From assembly GCA_916048095.2 (NCBI GenBank), contig OU696582.1:5948770-6012769 (forward strand): a stretch of DNA of 64,000 bases. The letters run 5' to 3'. Source of the DNA: Sacculina carcini (taxonomy: Eukaryota > Arthropoda > Thecostraca > Sacculinidae). The position numbers were made by a program, and so were the translations under genes. Below the pieces are notes generated by a model. That model was not told the DNA's origin and searched no databases. It was given only the letters and a program-made list of their open reading frames with translations. Shown here piece after piece: positions 12,563-24,430 of the stretch; position 1 is the first letter of the stretch, and the number at the start of each line of letters is the position of its first letter.

Positions 12563-12860
12563 GCCAGGGGTTCTCAACCTTTCTCAAATCAGCAGTTCGT
12601 ATTCGCACGGCGTGTATTATGTATAGCTTATTAAAAATGATATATGAGCACGTGTACTATGTGCTCGAGCTGTTTGCGATTTCATTGCTTTATTAAGAAA
12701 ATAGATTTAAATGTATCTCTTTGCACACTGTCTCACGGAATCAAGCAAAACAATATTCAGGAAACATATATAGCATAGCTGAGCACATACATTTTTCTGA
12801 ATTTTTCACAGCAATTCTCTCATCTCTTAGGAATCATGCTCGCGTCCCCTAGATCGAGGG
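12563..12860 (+). mobile_element. hAT-like MITE, family D copy 1
   Basis: Starts CAGGGGTTCTCAACCTTTCT and shares blocks (CTCAA.TCAGC, ACAT..TTTTCTGA.TTTTCA, AATTCTC.CA) with 17285-17575. The 3' end is poorly defined; a second hAT-like start, GAGGGTCGGCAGCCC, follows at about 12856 and leads into TGGTGGCTCCCTGGAG. Confidence 0.55.
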
Positions 12861-14195
12861 TCGGCAGCCCGAGACTATTTTGCGCTACCTGGTGGCTCCC
12901 TGGAGTTTTTTCAAAAATGTTTGAAAATGGATAAAGATGGGGGAGATAGATATTTGTTTGCCTCGTTATGTATTTCTAGCCAGCTTTGTCATTTTTGATA
13001 GTAGGCTAATACAGATACATACAGCATGTGTTGCCTTCAATATAAGGCTTATATATGGCTTTTATAGATTGTAATTTCTTGAGTGTCTCAAATCGGTGTC
13101 GATCATTAGCTTGTGTTTGAAAAGCCTATTGAGCTCCCCTGTGGGTCAATTGTTGTCGATTATCGTGTGTATCAACCGTTTTCTGTTGTTGTTGACAAGT
13201 AATTAATATTTTTATTTCGATCAGAAACAGGATGTACAAGCCAAGGAGGATGCCAACCTCGTCGCATTATAGCTCCCTTCTTCACATGCAAATGATAGAT
13301 AGGGCAAGATAAACGCAAACACATGCAAACGCACAAATTCTAGGTTTTAATGCATAAACACACACATACATACACATACACATACACACTCCATCATACT
13401 TAGTACTAACATGTCTTCAGCACACATGCGAATAAACAAATCCACACATTTACTTATTAAACATTACGTCCGTATGCTACATAAAATTGCGCAGGTAGGT
13501 CAGCACCTTTGATTGCGGCTAGCACCCGGATGTTCACACCCAACTTAATGTCCAGTTCGCAGTTTGCCACATATTATATCTGAAGAACAACGTCAATGTT
13601 GTCGCTGTCATTGTTGAGGAGATTGGCGGTGTTGAGTGATTTTTTGCAGCTCGTAATTTGTTTTCTATTAATTCATCTACATCAGGTAGGTGGAGTTGCT
13701 TGTAAGCAAGTTGGAAGATTCCGGCGGCCCTCAAAATTCTGGCTCCGCAATTGAATTCAATACATAATCCAAGCTGAATGCTGAATCCAAGCTGTCTTTG
13801 AACTATTGTTTGCCATTTTTTGCTTCACGGAGCTTCCTCAGACTCTAACCCGGTCCCTCAGACTCACCTCAAGTTCCCTCTCCGGATGGTCGATCTCACC
13901 AGATCACACGATCTATACAGATCCTTCGACTTCACCAAGGTCCTCGATCTCAGCAGACCTCACACGGTCTTGCAAGACCCAAAGTGCAGGCTGAGTCGGA
14001 CCAGCTTTCTTTTTATCACATATTTATGTATTGTTGATTATTGCTATTTCTTAAGACATGTGGACATTATGGAGTGACATCGGTCTCTTAGTGACATTAT
14101 GGAGTGTTATCGGATGGATTGGTTATTGTTAAAAAAATTGAATCCTCTTTCTCTCTAGTAAGCTTAAATTTTAGAGATTTCTCTACATCTTATGG

Positions 14196-14275
14196 GCGCT
14201 TCCGGTACATTGAGTCCCCGCAGGGTGGTAATAGTGCTTGCACTCTTCCCATGCTACTTGATTTACCTGTAACTA
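14196..14275 (+). repeat. SINE-like dispersed repeat, copy 2
   Basis: GCGCTTCCGGTACAT, then GCAGGGTGGTAATAGTGC and CTCTTCCCATGCTACTTGAT, with an (AAT)n-like tail, matching copies 1 and 3. The similarity to copy 3 appears to start about 40 bases further upstream. Confidence 0.6.
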
Positions 14276-14659
14276 ATAATATAATTAACAATAATAATAT
14301 TCCGGTGATAGAATACACTGACATGCAAAACCTGGCTTGATTCATGCAAAGTAGCATTCCTGCTGGGTTTTCACACAAGTTTGACCTCATGTGCATCAAA
14401 CAAAAGTTTGTTATCCATGTAAACGCTCATTATTGTTGAGTGATAGCTGTTCAACAATCGTTAATCAAAACTTTACAAATGTCTCATCGTTGTGTGTGTG
14501 AATATGGTGCGTGTAGTCTTCCATTTGTCCACTACACCACTGCCTTTGAACAACAATTACATTAAAACACACACACACACGCAATTACATACACACACAC
14601 ACACAAGCACAAAAAAACACACACACATACACACACACACCTGAACACACACTGGGACG

Positions 14660-14860
14660 ATTTTGTGGAAATTTGGCCGACGATGAAATAGGTTCCGCCC
14701 ACCACGCGCCAGCGACGAATGGATTGTCTCGCCGGCTAGTTGCCCATTTCGCCGCAAGATGGCAGTGCTGGTCAGGGACGTAGCGCCACGCATCAGTATT
14801 GGTCTGTCTTAGTCTAGCTTCGGGCGCCGTCATTGGTGTTGGTCGGTGCAACTGTTAGCG
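14660..14860. promoter_or_regulatory. GC-rich unique segment, candidate promoter or enhancer
   Basis: A non-repetitive patch clearly richer in GC than its surroundings, with several CpGs, an AAGATGGCA motif (YY1-like) and a CATTGG box, about 1.1-1.3 kb upstream of the GATA start codon. The position suits a promoter or 5' UTR exon, but no transcription start is proven. Confidence 0.3.
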
Positions 14861-15884
14861 CATGTGTTTGAGTGTGTTTGTGTATGTGTCTCTGTGTGTG
14901 TGAGAGTGTGAGTGCGTGTAGATATGTTTTGCAACTGTGTAGAACAACTAGCTTGAGCATCCAAGATTCATTTCCAGAAAATTTTCGGAATTGTATTCAC
15001 TTTCGTGTTGATCTAATTTCCCACTCGCTCACTCGACTTTCAACGTGACAAGGTAACTGACAAATATTTGCTTAAATTAATAAGTAGTTATAATATTAAT
15101 TAATCATTTTATTAAAATCAATGAATAAGCTGAAAGTAGAGTGGCGCGAAATTGCATGAGCGCAATCCCCATGTAGACTAGGCTTAAATACACTAAATGA
15201 CAAAAGCCTATAATAAGCTCAGAAAGGAAGGTGCACTGGATTTGGAACTATTATAACTTAGCTTCGATAAAATCCGCTGAAATAGTTGAATTATAAAAGA
15301 ATTTCAAATTGAAGTTCACAAAAGCGTTGCTTCAGTCATCTTTCAATCCTCAACATTCTTCACCTTGCAATGAAAAGCACGCTTATGATTATGAGATGTG
15401 TTGATGATTATAGCTTGATTATATTAATAGTTATTTTATTTTGTCATGGATTATTTCATTATAGTTGTATTGAGTGTGATTATAGCTATGCTAATCAAGT
15501 GTCTTGTGCGTTTGCTTCTTGTGCTTATGTGCACTATCATTATGTGATTGTTATCGTGATTGTAATAGTGATTGGATTGTGGTTGTGCCTTTGTCTGCTT
15601 GCGTGTATGTGAGCCTATGTGTATGTGCGCGCGTGTGTGTGTGTGGGTCTGATTGCAGACTGAATGGCCAGCTTGCATCATTGCACTCACAAGCCGCCAC
15701 AAACTAGTCGGTATGACAGCCTGCAGACTCAGTGAACAGACCCTCATCTGTGGGCATAGTCATCTGTGGCAGTAGCTAGCTGTGATAGTACTGAATCTAA
15801 CTAGTATCAAGTTGCGCGTGTGAACTTCTGTGTGTATGCGTGGTCTGTGTGTATGTGTGCTTGAATGCCGCGCGTGCTAAGCTA

Positions 15885-15960
15885 ACCTCACAGTGAGAGA
15901 AAGATACTTGGAGAGAGAGAGAGAGAGAGACTTCAGCACCAGACCGTCCACAAACACACA
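15885..15960 (+). promoter_or_regulatory. 5' leader with (GA)n tract before the GATA start codon
   Basis: Between the upstream in-frame stop and the ATG lies a (GA)10-like purine run at about 15911-15930. In animals such tracts can bind GAGA-type factors or lie near transcription starts. Here it could equally be 5' UTR microsatellite. No TATA box was recognised, so the promoter position remains open. Confidence 0.35.
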
Positions 15961-16405
15961 ATGTCAGCTGTATCGGCCTCGCTGGCTGGCGTGCAGATAC
16001 CGCAAGACTCGAGCTGTCACCAGTCCCATCACCAACTGCCGCAGCCGGCCCATCGCGCCACCTGGTACGACGTGCAGCGCCTGCCTGCTGCAACCGTCGC
16101 CTCGGGCCAGGCCAACAGCTCTCCGTCAGCTCATCTGGCGCAAATGGACCACGGCTCGGCCAGTGAGAGCAGTAATAACCGGCTGCCGTCCGAAGAGATC
16201 GACATGTTCTTCCCGTCGGGCAGCTCAGCAGAAACCAGCGACTCACGAGCTGATGCAACGGCGGCCGATATGCGGTGTCGTTACGCAACACACGACCTGC
16301 AAGCATACGCCAGCACGGCGTCACCGTCCGTGTTGCATATGCAACAGCAGCAACAACAACAACAACAACAATTTTATCAGCACCATGCGTCGAATGAATG
16401 GAACG
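15961..16405 (+). CDS. GATA1/2/3: GATA1/2/3 coding exon 1 (N-terminus)
   Basis: First coding exon, 148 codons plus one base. An in-frame TAA at 15883-15885 lies upstream and no other in-frame ATG intervenes, so the Met at 15961 is the natural start; its context is cacacaATGT. The protein is rich in Ser, Ala, Gln and His. The segment LPSEEIDMFFPSG resembles the acidic LPxEEVDVFF motif near the N-terminus of vertebrate GATA2/3, which supports the class. A run of ten Gln follows a Met near the exon end (about residues 125-135), then FYQHH. The donor is G|GTGAGT at 16406 (phase 1), and joining to exon 2 makes an Ala codon. A (CA)12 tract begins 13 bases inside the intron. The transactivation role is inferred from the family. 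Confidence 0.85.
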
Positions 16406-16419
16406 GTGAGTAGGAATTG

Positions 16420-16459
<40 letters not shown>

Positions 16460-16731
16460 CTTATGACGTTATACATATATTACATAGCGCTCACACACAT
16501 ACACAAACGTACACCCATATGCGCACTCACATATACACACACAAACATACACACAGACACAAACAGATACGCACGCACAAACACATCAAACAGATACACA
16601 AGCGCCCAAGCATGGACTAATCTAAATGATCTGTAATGGACAGATAGGACAACATCAACAAGCAGGATAAGGAATATTGTACACACACACACACACACAT
16701 ACACATACATTTACAAAAACATATTTAAAAA

Positions 16732-17108
16732 CTGGAGAAGGTACAGAAATCAGCCACAAAAATTTTAGGAAGCAACAAACATTTGGCATATTTCGACAGA
16801 CTAAAAAGTTAGGTTTGACAACGCTAGAAGAAAGGAGAGTTAGAGGGGATTTAATCTCAGTTTATAGATGTCTTACGGGGAAGAATAAAATGGAAAATCA
16901 GAAGTTGTTTCAATTCTCAAAATCTAATAGGAATCACAGTTTTGGCCTACAAAAACACAGGATTAAAAAGGAACTCCAAAAATATAGTTTCCCAAGTAGA
17001 GCAGTATATAGATGGAATAGGTTGCCAAGCGACATAGTACACCAGCCAACGACACAACTGTTTAAGAAGACATATGACAACTGGAAAGCGGGAGTCACGA
17101 GCCTCTGA
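16732..17108 (+). pseudogene. LINE (non-LTR retrotransposon) ORF2 C-terminal end
   Basis: Reads LEKVQKSATKILGSNKHLAY, FDRL, then after a one-base shift near 16805 KLGLTTLEERRVRGDLISVY, then FPSRAVYRWNRLPSDIVHQP and KKTYDNWKAGVTSL, stop at 17106-17108. This is the characteristic end of CR1/Jockey-group reverse transcriptase proteins (LEERR.RGDLI.....G, WN.LP..). 5' truncated; a short ACTAGTAAGAAC duplication and (CA)n follow. Confidence 0.8.
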
Positions 17109-17284
17109 CTCATTCCTGCGAAGACAACTAGTAAGAACAACTAGTAAGAACACACATACATTCACACACACACACACACGCGCGCTGTGCTTTAGCTGTA
17201 TTACTGATGTCAAATTTGCATAGACTGCTGTTCTGCGTTGAGTGAATAATTATGAGTGATTTTGTCTTCTACAATGAATAGATC

Positions 17285-17575
17285 AGTGGTTCTTAACGTC
17301 GTTCAGTGTTGGCATACTTCTCAAGTCAGCGGTAAGCTTTTGCACCCACTAGATTTATATCTATATGAAAAAATACATTTGAGGAAAAAACAAAAGATTT
17401 TTTATTCAATATTCATTCATACATCTTGAAGTTAATTCAAGTGGATTAAGACAAGGGTTCTTTCAAGGGAAAATTGTAAAGCATAGGTAAAGACATTTAC
17501 TTTTCTGAGTTTTTCAAACAAATTCTCGCAACTCTTGGCAGCCAGGTTCGCACCGCTAGAGGTACCTGGCATAGA
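17285..17575 (+). mobile_element. hAT-like MITE, family D copy 2
   Basis: Starts CAGTGGTTCTTAACGTCG and aligns with 12563-12860, including TTTTCTGAGTTTTTCA and AATTCTCGCAACTCTTGG. In intron 1. Confidence 0.55.
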
Positions 17576-19342
17576 TCAATAGAGAAGTGCATCAACGTCT
17601 AATACCCTCTAGGATGATAATGATACAAATATGAGGAGATACGTAACTAAAACATTAGCGAAATATATTCTTGGCGACAAAATGTGCCGGAAATGACGCC
17701 TGAATTTTTTCTCTGTTTGATATCCCATACTAATAATTATAGTCATTATATTAAAATAGTGTTTAATGTGTTTTATAGAGCATTGTGATATTTTCTTACA
17801 TAATTTTACTTAGGAAACTTTAATATGTGTGTTGTGTGTGTTCGTGGCTGCACTTACATATCTGAGGGTTTATCATTGCGGTGTCATATGCCCCAAATTA
17901 TTGCCTAGTGGGAGATTTTACGTATTACAATTTTGTAATAATTTTACTTTTTGAATTTTCCACATATTTAAAATAAAAAATTCACCTCTGAAGACCTATA
18001 ACACTCCGATTATTATCAATCAGCGCAAATTTGTCTGTGTGCGTGTATGTGTGTGTGTGTATGTGTGTTTAGTTAACTTGTGTGTTCCTGGAAGGATTTA
18101 ATCAAACACATGCTGAACGCTCGATCAGTTGTTTTCCTGTTGAGAAAGATTGAAGAGCACAGCTTACTTCACGTTGACTAAATCCTGTCTATGTTCAGGC
18201 ATAATCTTCAGTTGGGATTACAACTCTGTCTAGTACGCGCTTGCAAAGAATGCTTGATTTTTTCACTGGGCATTTTTAGATTTCATTCACAGATTTCGTC
18301 AAATTCCGATATCATTTACTTCTGAAATGATGAAAATTATTCTGAGAACTTGATTTTAAAATGATAAGCCCACTATGGAAATCTGGAGTAAATTTGTGTA
18401 TTGAAACTTGGTCTCAATGGCAGGTATCTACAGTATTTGCATCTGACATTCACCAATTCACAACCTACGATAAATTTGGAAATTATCCAGTTGGTTTACA
18501 AAAATGCGTTGCTGTTTGAGAAACAAAATCACAGATTTTTCATGTTCTTTTTCGGTACTATGCAATTGCTTATATAAAAAATAACCAATTAAATCAGAAT
18601 GCTGAAATCACCGACTTTATCAACCAAATGTTACTTAACCGTGAGTTAATACAGTGATACAAAAATATATCTAGAAAACATATAACACCTGAAACACATT
18701 ATTCGAGTGTAGTGATAACTAATATTCATAAATGGTATGTTTATGGAAAAAAATATAATTCTCAAATTAATTTTCATCACTAAAAAATTTACTAAAACCC
18801 AATTTGACAAAATTTGTAAATGAAATCGTAAAAAAGGTCAAGGATATTTTTCTATAGCAAATGTGATGGAAATCAATATTCAATCTATGAAGTTGTCTCT
18901 TCATCCTAGCAAAAACCTGCTGATACTTGATGATAATTCAGTTGCATTATTGAAACAGAGCTTATCACGGGCCGGTCCAGACATAGGGGTCAGGGGTGCA
19001 GTAAGCTTTAGACCAAGCTGTATGCTATTTATGTTAAAATGATGTTTTGATATATACATATATATACCATTTTTCTATAATACACAATTCTCAATCAGTA
19101 AATTGTTGTTTTTCCACTACAGAACTGAGAAATTCAATAAATTCAGTTATATCACCCAATGAAGTCTCAGAACGTGATCAGAAACGTAAATATACACATT
19201 CGGATTGGTAAAACACACATACATGTGTGGCTGAACACAAACACACACACATACAAATACATGTATTTCCCACTCTTGGACTCCCCACCTGGCAGTCTCT
19301 CCATTCCGCGCCACAGAACAATTCCCACAGACTACGAACCAG

Positions 19343-19588
19343 CAGTGGCGATCCAGAGCGCAATTTTGGGGGCTGAATGATTTGGTGGGGGGTCTGAAAA
19401 TTTTCAATTATATATACACACATTTACAAACGCATTATGCGCGAATATGCTTTGCGATAATGCTTATGTCAACAAACTGCACAAATAAATTTTTCCCTAA
19501 ACACTTGGTGAATCTCTTTGTTATGAGAAGTTGATGGAAACATTTTTGGAAGGCTTCAGAACACTGAGCCCCCCGGGATCCGCCAGTG
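19343..19588 (+). mobile_element. hAT-like MITE, family B copy 2
   Basis: A 246-bp element with the same termini and interior as 4614-4858 (CAGTGGCGATCCAG ... GGGATCCGCCAGTG, with a shared GCGATAATGCTTAT block). The flanking 8-mers CGAACCAG and CAAGCCAG match at six of eight positions, consistent with an older insertion. Lies in intron 1. Confidence 0.8.
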
Positions 19589-20025
19589 CAAGCCAGTGTA
19601 CTAAATTGAGCGCAAGACATACTCATAATTATTGAGCAAAATTAATAACAACCGGACTGCTGTTTCTACCGGATAAATGATATAATTACGATTTTAACTT
19701 GAATATGATTAATTAACTATGATTATAATTTAATTAAATATAAAGTATTATTATATATTTTTAATTACGATTATAATTTTAGTTTTCAATTGTGACGCAA
19801 TTCACCGGCGTGCTGTTTGCGCGCCAAAATTTGCACAGTGCAATAGTGCGCGAGAATTGAGAATTGCTGCTTGTGATAACAGCGCTTCATTCGTAGCATA
19901 TTATTCACAAATAAGTTTGTCATCAACTGAATTACACACTAATTTTCCCGGGTAAAATCAGACACACACACTGACTGATATACGCCGACCATTTTGTCCT
20001 GAGGCAGTTTTATATCGACCCACCG

Positions 20026-20060
<35 letters not shown>

Positions 20061-20523
20061 CGTTGATTGCAAGAATACACGTTGCTTAATGACGTTGGCT
20101 TGGCAGAGGTCATTCATCAAAGGACGCGACAATACAACACAGACAAATGATGTGGGATGTTGGTTGTGTAGGCGACACACACAAACACACGTGCGACATC
20201 CAAGTTTAAACGCTGCCAAATTTGTCAAAGAAAGGGGGTGGCCGATGGTTCTCGTGTGTTTTGGCGCGCAAAATCAACACAGGTACCTCTCGTGGGGCGT
20301 ACGGTTGTCGTTGTTCGGACTGACATGCTAATTAAAACAGCTGCATTGGACTTTACAAACAACATCAAGTTAGGTGTGTTTGTATGTGTGTGTGTGTGCA
20401 CGCTATTGCTGAAAAAACGTACATTAGGACGCGTTTGCATGCGCGCGTGTGTGTGTGCGTGTCAGTGAATGCGTTCGATGTTATCTATAAGTGTTAGTGA
20501 GTGTGTGTGTGTATGTGTGTTTC

Positions 20524-20665
20524 TTGTGGGGCCGAGGTTGGTTAGCACAGGCATGTGACGCCTGGTCGTGGTAGGCGTGGCTTAAGCGCTCGTCAACCAA
20601 TCAGCGCGCGACATTAAAGCCCGGCATTCCAGAGCGGCGTTAGTGGGCGGGCGCTTTAATGGATG
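20524..20665. promoter_or_regulatory. GC-rich segment with CCAAT and GC boxes in intron 1
   Basis: Contains AACCAATCAGCGCG and GTGGGCGGGCGC within 60 bases, in a CpG-rich patch surrounded by AT-rich DNA. Could be an internal promoter or enhancer. No exon is visible next to it. Confidence 0.3.
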
Positions 20666-21335
20666 TCATATGTTAAAAGCATGTACATACAACACCTAGA
20701 CAAACAAACACATACACACATACATTAATTAATAAACACACCCGCACACACATACACACAGGACAATTGCTACACACAAGCACATTCGTGCAGTAATTGT
20801 AAATGTGGTTTACTACATGAAACGTAGTGTTTGATAATATATTTGCCTTTGCTCGGCAAAAGTGTCTTAAACATGTGGTGTATTTGGCGTAATGTTGGGG
20901 ATGAAAATTGATGATGCAGATGAAAATTTGGGGTAATATGTTGTTACATCAAAAATATTATGTTTTAAAAATATTCCGTCAAATATTGACTCTAACAATA
21001 CAGTAGAAATGAGGTTGTGAAATTGATTTTATCTTCATTTTTGTGTGTAAAATTTGCCTAGCAAATCACAAGCGAAGCTAGCACATACAACATCAACAAC
21101 TCAATGCAAAACGTGCTTTCTCAAACCGGCTCTTATATAGGCCCATTTTTATTCAAACCAAAATTAAGTTCAGAATAAGGTCATGTGACAAGCCATATGC
21201 AAGCGTTCACAAGCAAATCATATTCTAATAATAAAACGAAAACAAATATAATTCATAATGAATATAATCTACAAATCGCCCAAATTCCCCTTCTATATAT
21301 ATATTCATTCCTTATATATATATATAGCTCATCGC

Positions 21336-22608
21336 TTGTTGTGCTGAAGAAAGACGATTACTTGAGAAAAATTAACGAAATATTGAGCGACAGCACAAAG
21401 TTCAAACAAATCCGCAAAAATCCCACAGATGATATCAAGAAAAAACTCAACAGGCTGATCGAACAGTTTAACAAAGCTGACGACACACACAAACTGGCCA
21501 CGTTGACTGGCGAATTCGCACCTGGATACGTATATGGCAACGTCAAAACGCATAAGCCTGGTCATCCACTGAGACCAATAATTTCGCAAATCCCGACTGC
21601 CACCTACAATGTTGCAAAAAAGCTGAACCAAATCCTGCGACCATACGTGCAGTCTGATTACAGCTTAAGCAGCTCGCAGGATTTTTTGGAATTATTGAGA
21701 ACAGAAAATCAGGAAGGTGATATAATTGCATCTTTGGATGTCGAAAGCCTCTTTACAAACGTCCCAGTAACCCGCACCATCGACATAATAATGGATCGCG
21801 TGTACAGATGCGACAAAACGCAACCACTAAAAACACCTGAGAGAGTATTGCGTGCTATATTGCGTGTCTGCACCAAGGAAGCTCCCTTCATCAGTCCCGC
21901 TGGGCAGCTATACCAGCAGGTGGATGGAATAGCGATGGGTAGTCCCTTGGGTGTTCTTTTCGCTTATTTCTTCCGGGTGCAGCGGAGACAAATGTGCTCA
22001 AAAACAGCAAGCCGGCAATATACTGTCGGTTTGTTGATGACATATTTATCAGAGTCACATCACCGAATGAAATTGAACACCTGCAATTGGCACTTGAAAG
22101 TTAAACATCACTTAAACTCATCAAAGAATGTGCGCAGAATGATCGTTTGGCATTCCTCGATGTGCTAGTTAAGTTGAACGGTGAACAAACAATCACCAGT
22201 GTTTACACCAAATCCAGCAAAGCAGGTTTGTGCCTGAATGGTCAGAGCGAGTGTCCGAAAAGATACTTACGCTCCACGATTTCTGCGTACGTCCGACGTG
22301 CCCTGACGCATTGTTCATCATGGAAATCGACGCACAACGAGCTCGAGCGAATCACACAAGTTTTGGTTAACAATGGATATTGCAACAAGGACATATCAGA
22401 CGTCATATCTGAGGCGTTGAACAAATATTTCAAGACGGACGCGTCAACCAGTCCAAACGATAAGTGTATACAATTATACTACAAAAACATAATGTCGACA
22501 GCACACAGAGTGGACGAGCGTGTGATGAGAGATATTGTGACCAAAAATGTGACAGCTTTTGACGACAATACTCGAGTAAAACTTGATATTTATTACAGCA
22601 CACAATAA
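21336..22608 (+). pseudogene. Penelope-like reverse transcriptase (broken)
   Basis: The template-primed RT of the element. The frame used at 21336-21975 carries motifs A and B; the +1-shifted frame from about 21985 carries the catalytic VDD and the thumb region (AFLDVLVKLNGEQTITSVYT). One frameshift and one internal stop before the terminal stop make it nonfunctional. Confidence 0.9.
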
Positions 22609-22617
22609 ACAGCAAAC

Positions 22618-23058
22618 TTGGTTCTTCGAAACAAGCCGGAGAGTGACAAGCCCGCGCAGCTGCAGCAGCATCACGTCGTGTACCAATTTCAATGCAGCGT
22701 CGAGGGTTGTTTACCTCACACATATATTGGCATGATGACGACGACGCTGTCCCGGCGGCTGACTTGCCACCTCAACAAGGGTGCAATCAAGAGGCATTTC
22801 AGTTCGGCACATGACAGAAAAATCACACGTCAATACATCGTCGAAGGAACACAGATTTTGGCCCGCGAAAACGACGCACGGCGATTGCGCATGTTAGAGG
22901 CGGTATATATCACCCAGCTGAAGCCGACGCTGAATATACAGCTCGAAGAAAACGGTATTCTGCCAACTCACCGAGCCCCCCCGTTGGAGCGAAACTCGAC
23001 GCGCCCCTGCGACAGCCAGCCAACACCACTTTCACACCTACCAGACAATGTCACCTAG
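22618..23058 (+). pseudogene. Penelope-like GIY-YIG endonuclease domain
   Basis: Continues the same frame as the downstream RT after the stop at 22606. Shows FQCSVEGCLPHTYIG, TLSRRLTCHL, RHFSSAHD, ARRLRMLEAVYITQLKPTLN. The GIY-YIG fold nicks DNA for target-primed insertion in this family. The conserved nuclease core looks intact, but no functional start remains. Confidence 0.88.
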
Positions 23059-23160
23059 GAGTGACACCTGGCTGCTGACATAAATAGCATGTGAATAATT
23101 GTTTGAATGTTGTAGTGATTGTGTGTTGGTATTTGCGTTGTTATTGTGTTCTCATGTGAT

Positions 23161-23208
23161 TTGTGTCTGATGATGGAGTCTGGTAACTCTGAAACGTTAC
23201 GTAATATA
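23161..23208 (+). ncRNA. Hammerhead ribozyme motif of the Penelope-like element
   Basis: CTGATGA at 23167-23173, a stem-loop II (GGAGT, loop CTGGTA, ACTCT), GAAA at 23191-23194, and helix III as ACG-TTA-CGT at 23194-23202, with A at 23203 as the expected cleavage base. TGTGT before the core can pair with ATATA after the site to form helix I. The very short helix III is typical of hammerheads known in Penelope-like elements, and its place just 3' of the GIY-YIG domain fits. Self-cleavage is not proven. Confidence 0.75.
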
Positions 23209-23635
23209 GGGAAGTTGTTGAGTTGTCTGAATAGAAGCGATCAGAAATTGGCTAGAGACATGGAATCGACCAAAAAGAAAATTGCTAATATATATATACA
23301 CGCACATGCAAGGATAAGTAGTGTATAATCATATGCCAAATGTACGCGGCTTATGAAATTCCGTAAAAATTCTACTTTGGTTAGAGCGCGTGCTACGTGT
23401 AAATGTGTAGAAGATAACGGCTCTACAACTGACGTTGATTTGCTGCCAATAAGGCTCCAGTTTTTTTCATTTAGTATCACTTCAGCTTTGCAGTTTAATT
23501 CCGCGCAATTAGTAAAATAAGAGACGAGCCTTGAGCACTGGCTGGTATTTCCAGCATTATTTGTATGCCGTTAGTCTATTTGTTGCTTTTGTTTGTATTT
23601 TCTCTTCACCTATCTTCAAGTCCTACGTGCCACAG

Positions 23636-23637
<2 letters not shown>

Positions 23638-23705
<68 letters not shown>
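23638..23705 (+). repeat. (CA)n plus (TA)n microsatellite
   Basis: About 27 CA units followed by a short TA run. Confidence 0.95.
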
Positions 23706-23790
23706 GTACACTCTCGGACGCACACTCATACACATATATACATGTATAAATACGTTGGTATTCAGTGTAATGTATTCCTTAGTGTATCCT

Positions 23791-24025
23791 CTAGTGATAC
23801 GTAGCATGTGGGGAATCCCCACTGGGAGGAATGTATGATTGCCAAGTTGCGAATTACAAATCAGGCATAAGGACAAGTGTGTGTTTTTATCAGTCCAAAT
23901 GTGTCAGTTTTCCTCGCTAGTGACTTATTGACGTTTCATTTTGGCGGAAAAACATAGTCTATTGGATCTATCAGCACCGCTGTGGAAAATGAACACTGGC
24001 ATCAAATCAAGTGTTAAAAGTGTGG
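23791..24025 (+). mobile_element. hAT-like MITE, family C copy 2 (degenerate)
   Basis: Starts CTAGTGATACGTAGCATGTG and shares GGGAATCCCC, GCCAAGTTG, GGACAAGTGTGTGTTTTTAT and CCGCTGTGGAAAATGAA with 10150-10400. The terminal repeats are decayed. Confidence 0.6.
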
Positions 24026-24430
24026 AAGCAAAGAAAAAAAGTCGACGAACTACTGAACCTGAGCCTAGACAAATACAAAGCAAACGCAAATAATATGCTT
24101 ATATTGAAGTATAAGTTAAAAAAAAACTATTCAACTTGAGATGTCATACACTCATCGCATTTAAGGTCATTGGAGTATACATAAAGAGGAATTCATAAAG
24201 GTCATTGGAATGTACATAAAGAGGAATTCATCAGATTGAAAAATTATATTTTTGTGTTAATTAAACATCACTTTTTGTTTGCAATAATTGTTCACCACAT
24301 GTTTTGTCATAGCATGATTAGAGTGCGTTTGTGTACTCCTCATATATCAAATACTTATGTATGCATGTCTGTGTTTGTCCGCGCGCCTGTGTGTATATGT
24401 GTATGTGTGTGCGTGTGTGTATGAATACAG

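Larger units (their letters stand above)
21330..23300 (+). mobile_element. Penelope-like retroelement, degenerate, 5' truncated
   Basis: Same orientation as the GATA gene. The reverse transcriptase reads from VVLKKDDYLRKINEIL through YVYGNVKTHKPGHPLRPIIS, SLDVESLFTNVP (motif A) and GIAMGSPLGVLFA (motif B) in one frame. After a frameshift near 21975 come GAAETNVLKNSKPAIYCRF and VDDIFI (motif C, 22033-22047). A stop lies at 22102-22104 and another at 22606-22608. A GIY-YIG endonuclease domain follows (22618-23058) with C-x4-C-x3-TYIG, R..H and LEAVYI...PTLN. RT plus C-terminal GIY-YIG is diagnostic of Penelope-like elements. The N-terminal part and 5' terminal repeat are missing; a (TA)n tract adjoins the left end. 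Confidence 0.93.
16406..24430 (+). other. GATA intron 1
   Basis: Donor GTGAGT, then a (CA)12 and (TA)n tract within 60 bases; the 3' end has a (TG)-rich tract and ends TACAG. It holds a LINE 3' end (16732-17108), hAT MITEs, a GC-rich CCAAT segment (20524-20660), the Penelope-like element (21330-23300) and a tandem pair of about 36 bp (24161-24232). Nothing recognised at 17580-18960 or 19600-20500 apart from short CA tracts. Confidence 0.85.
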
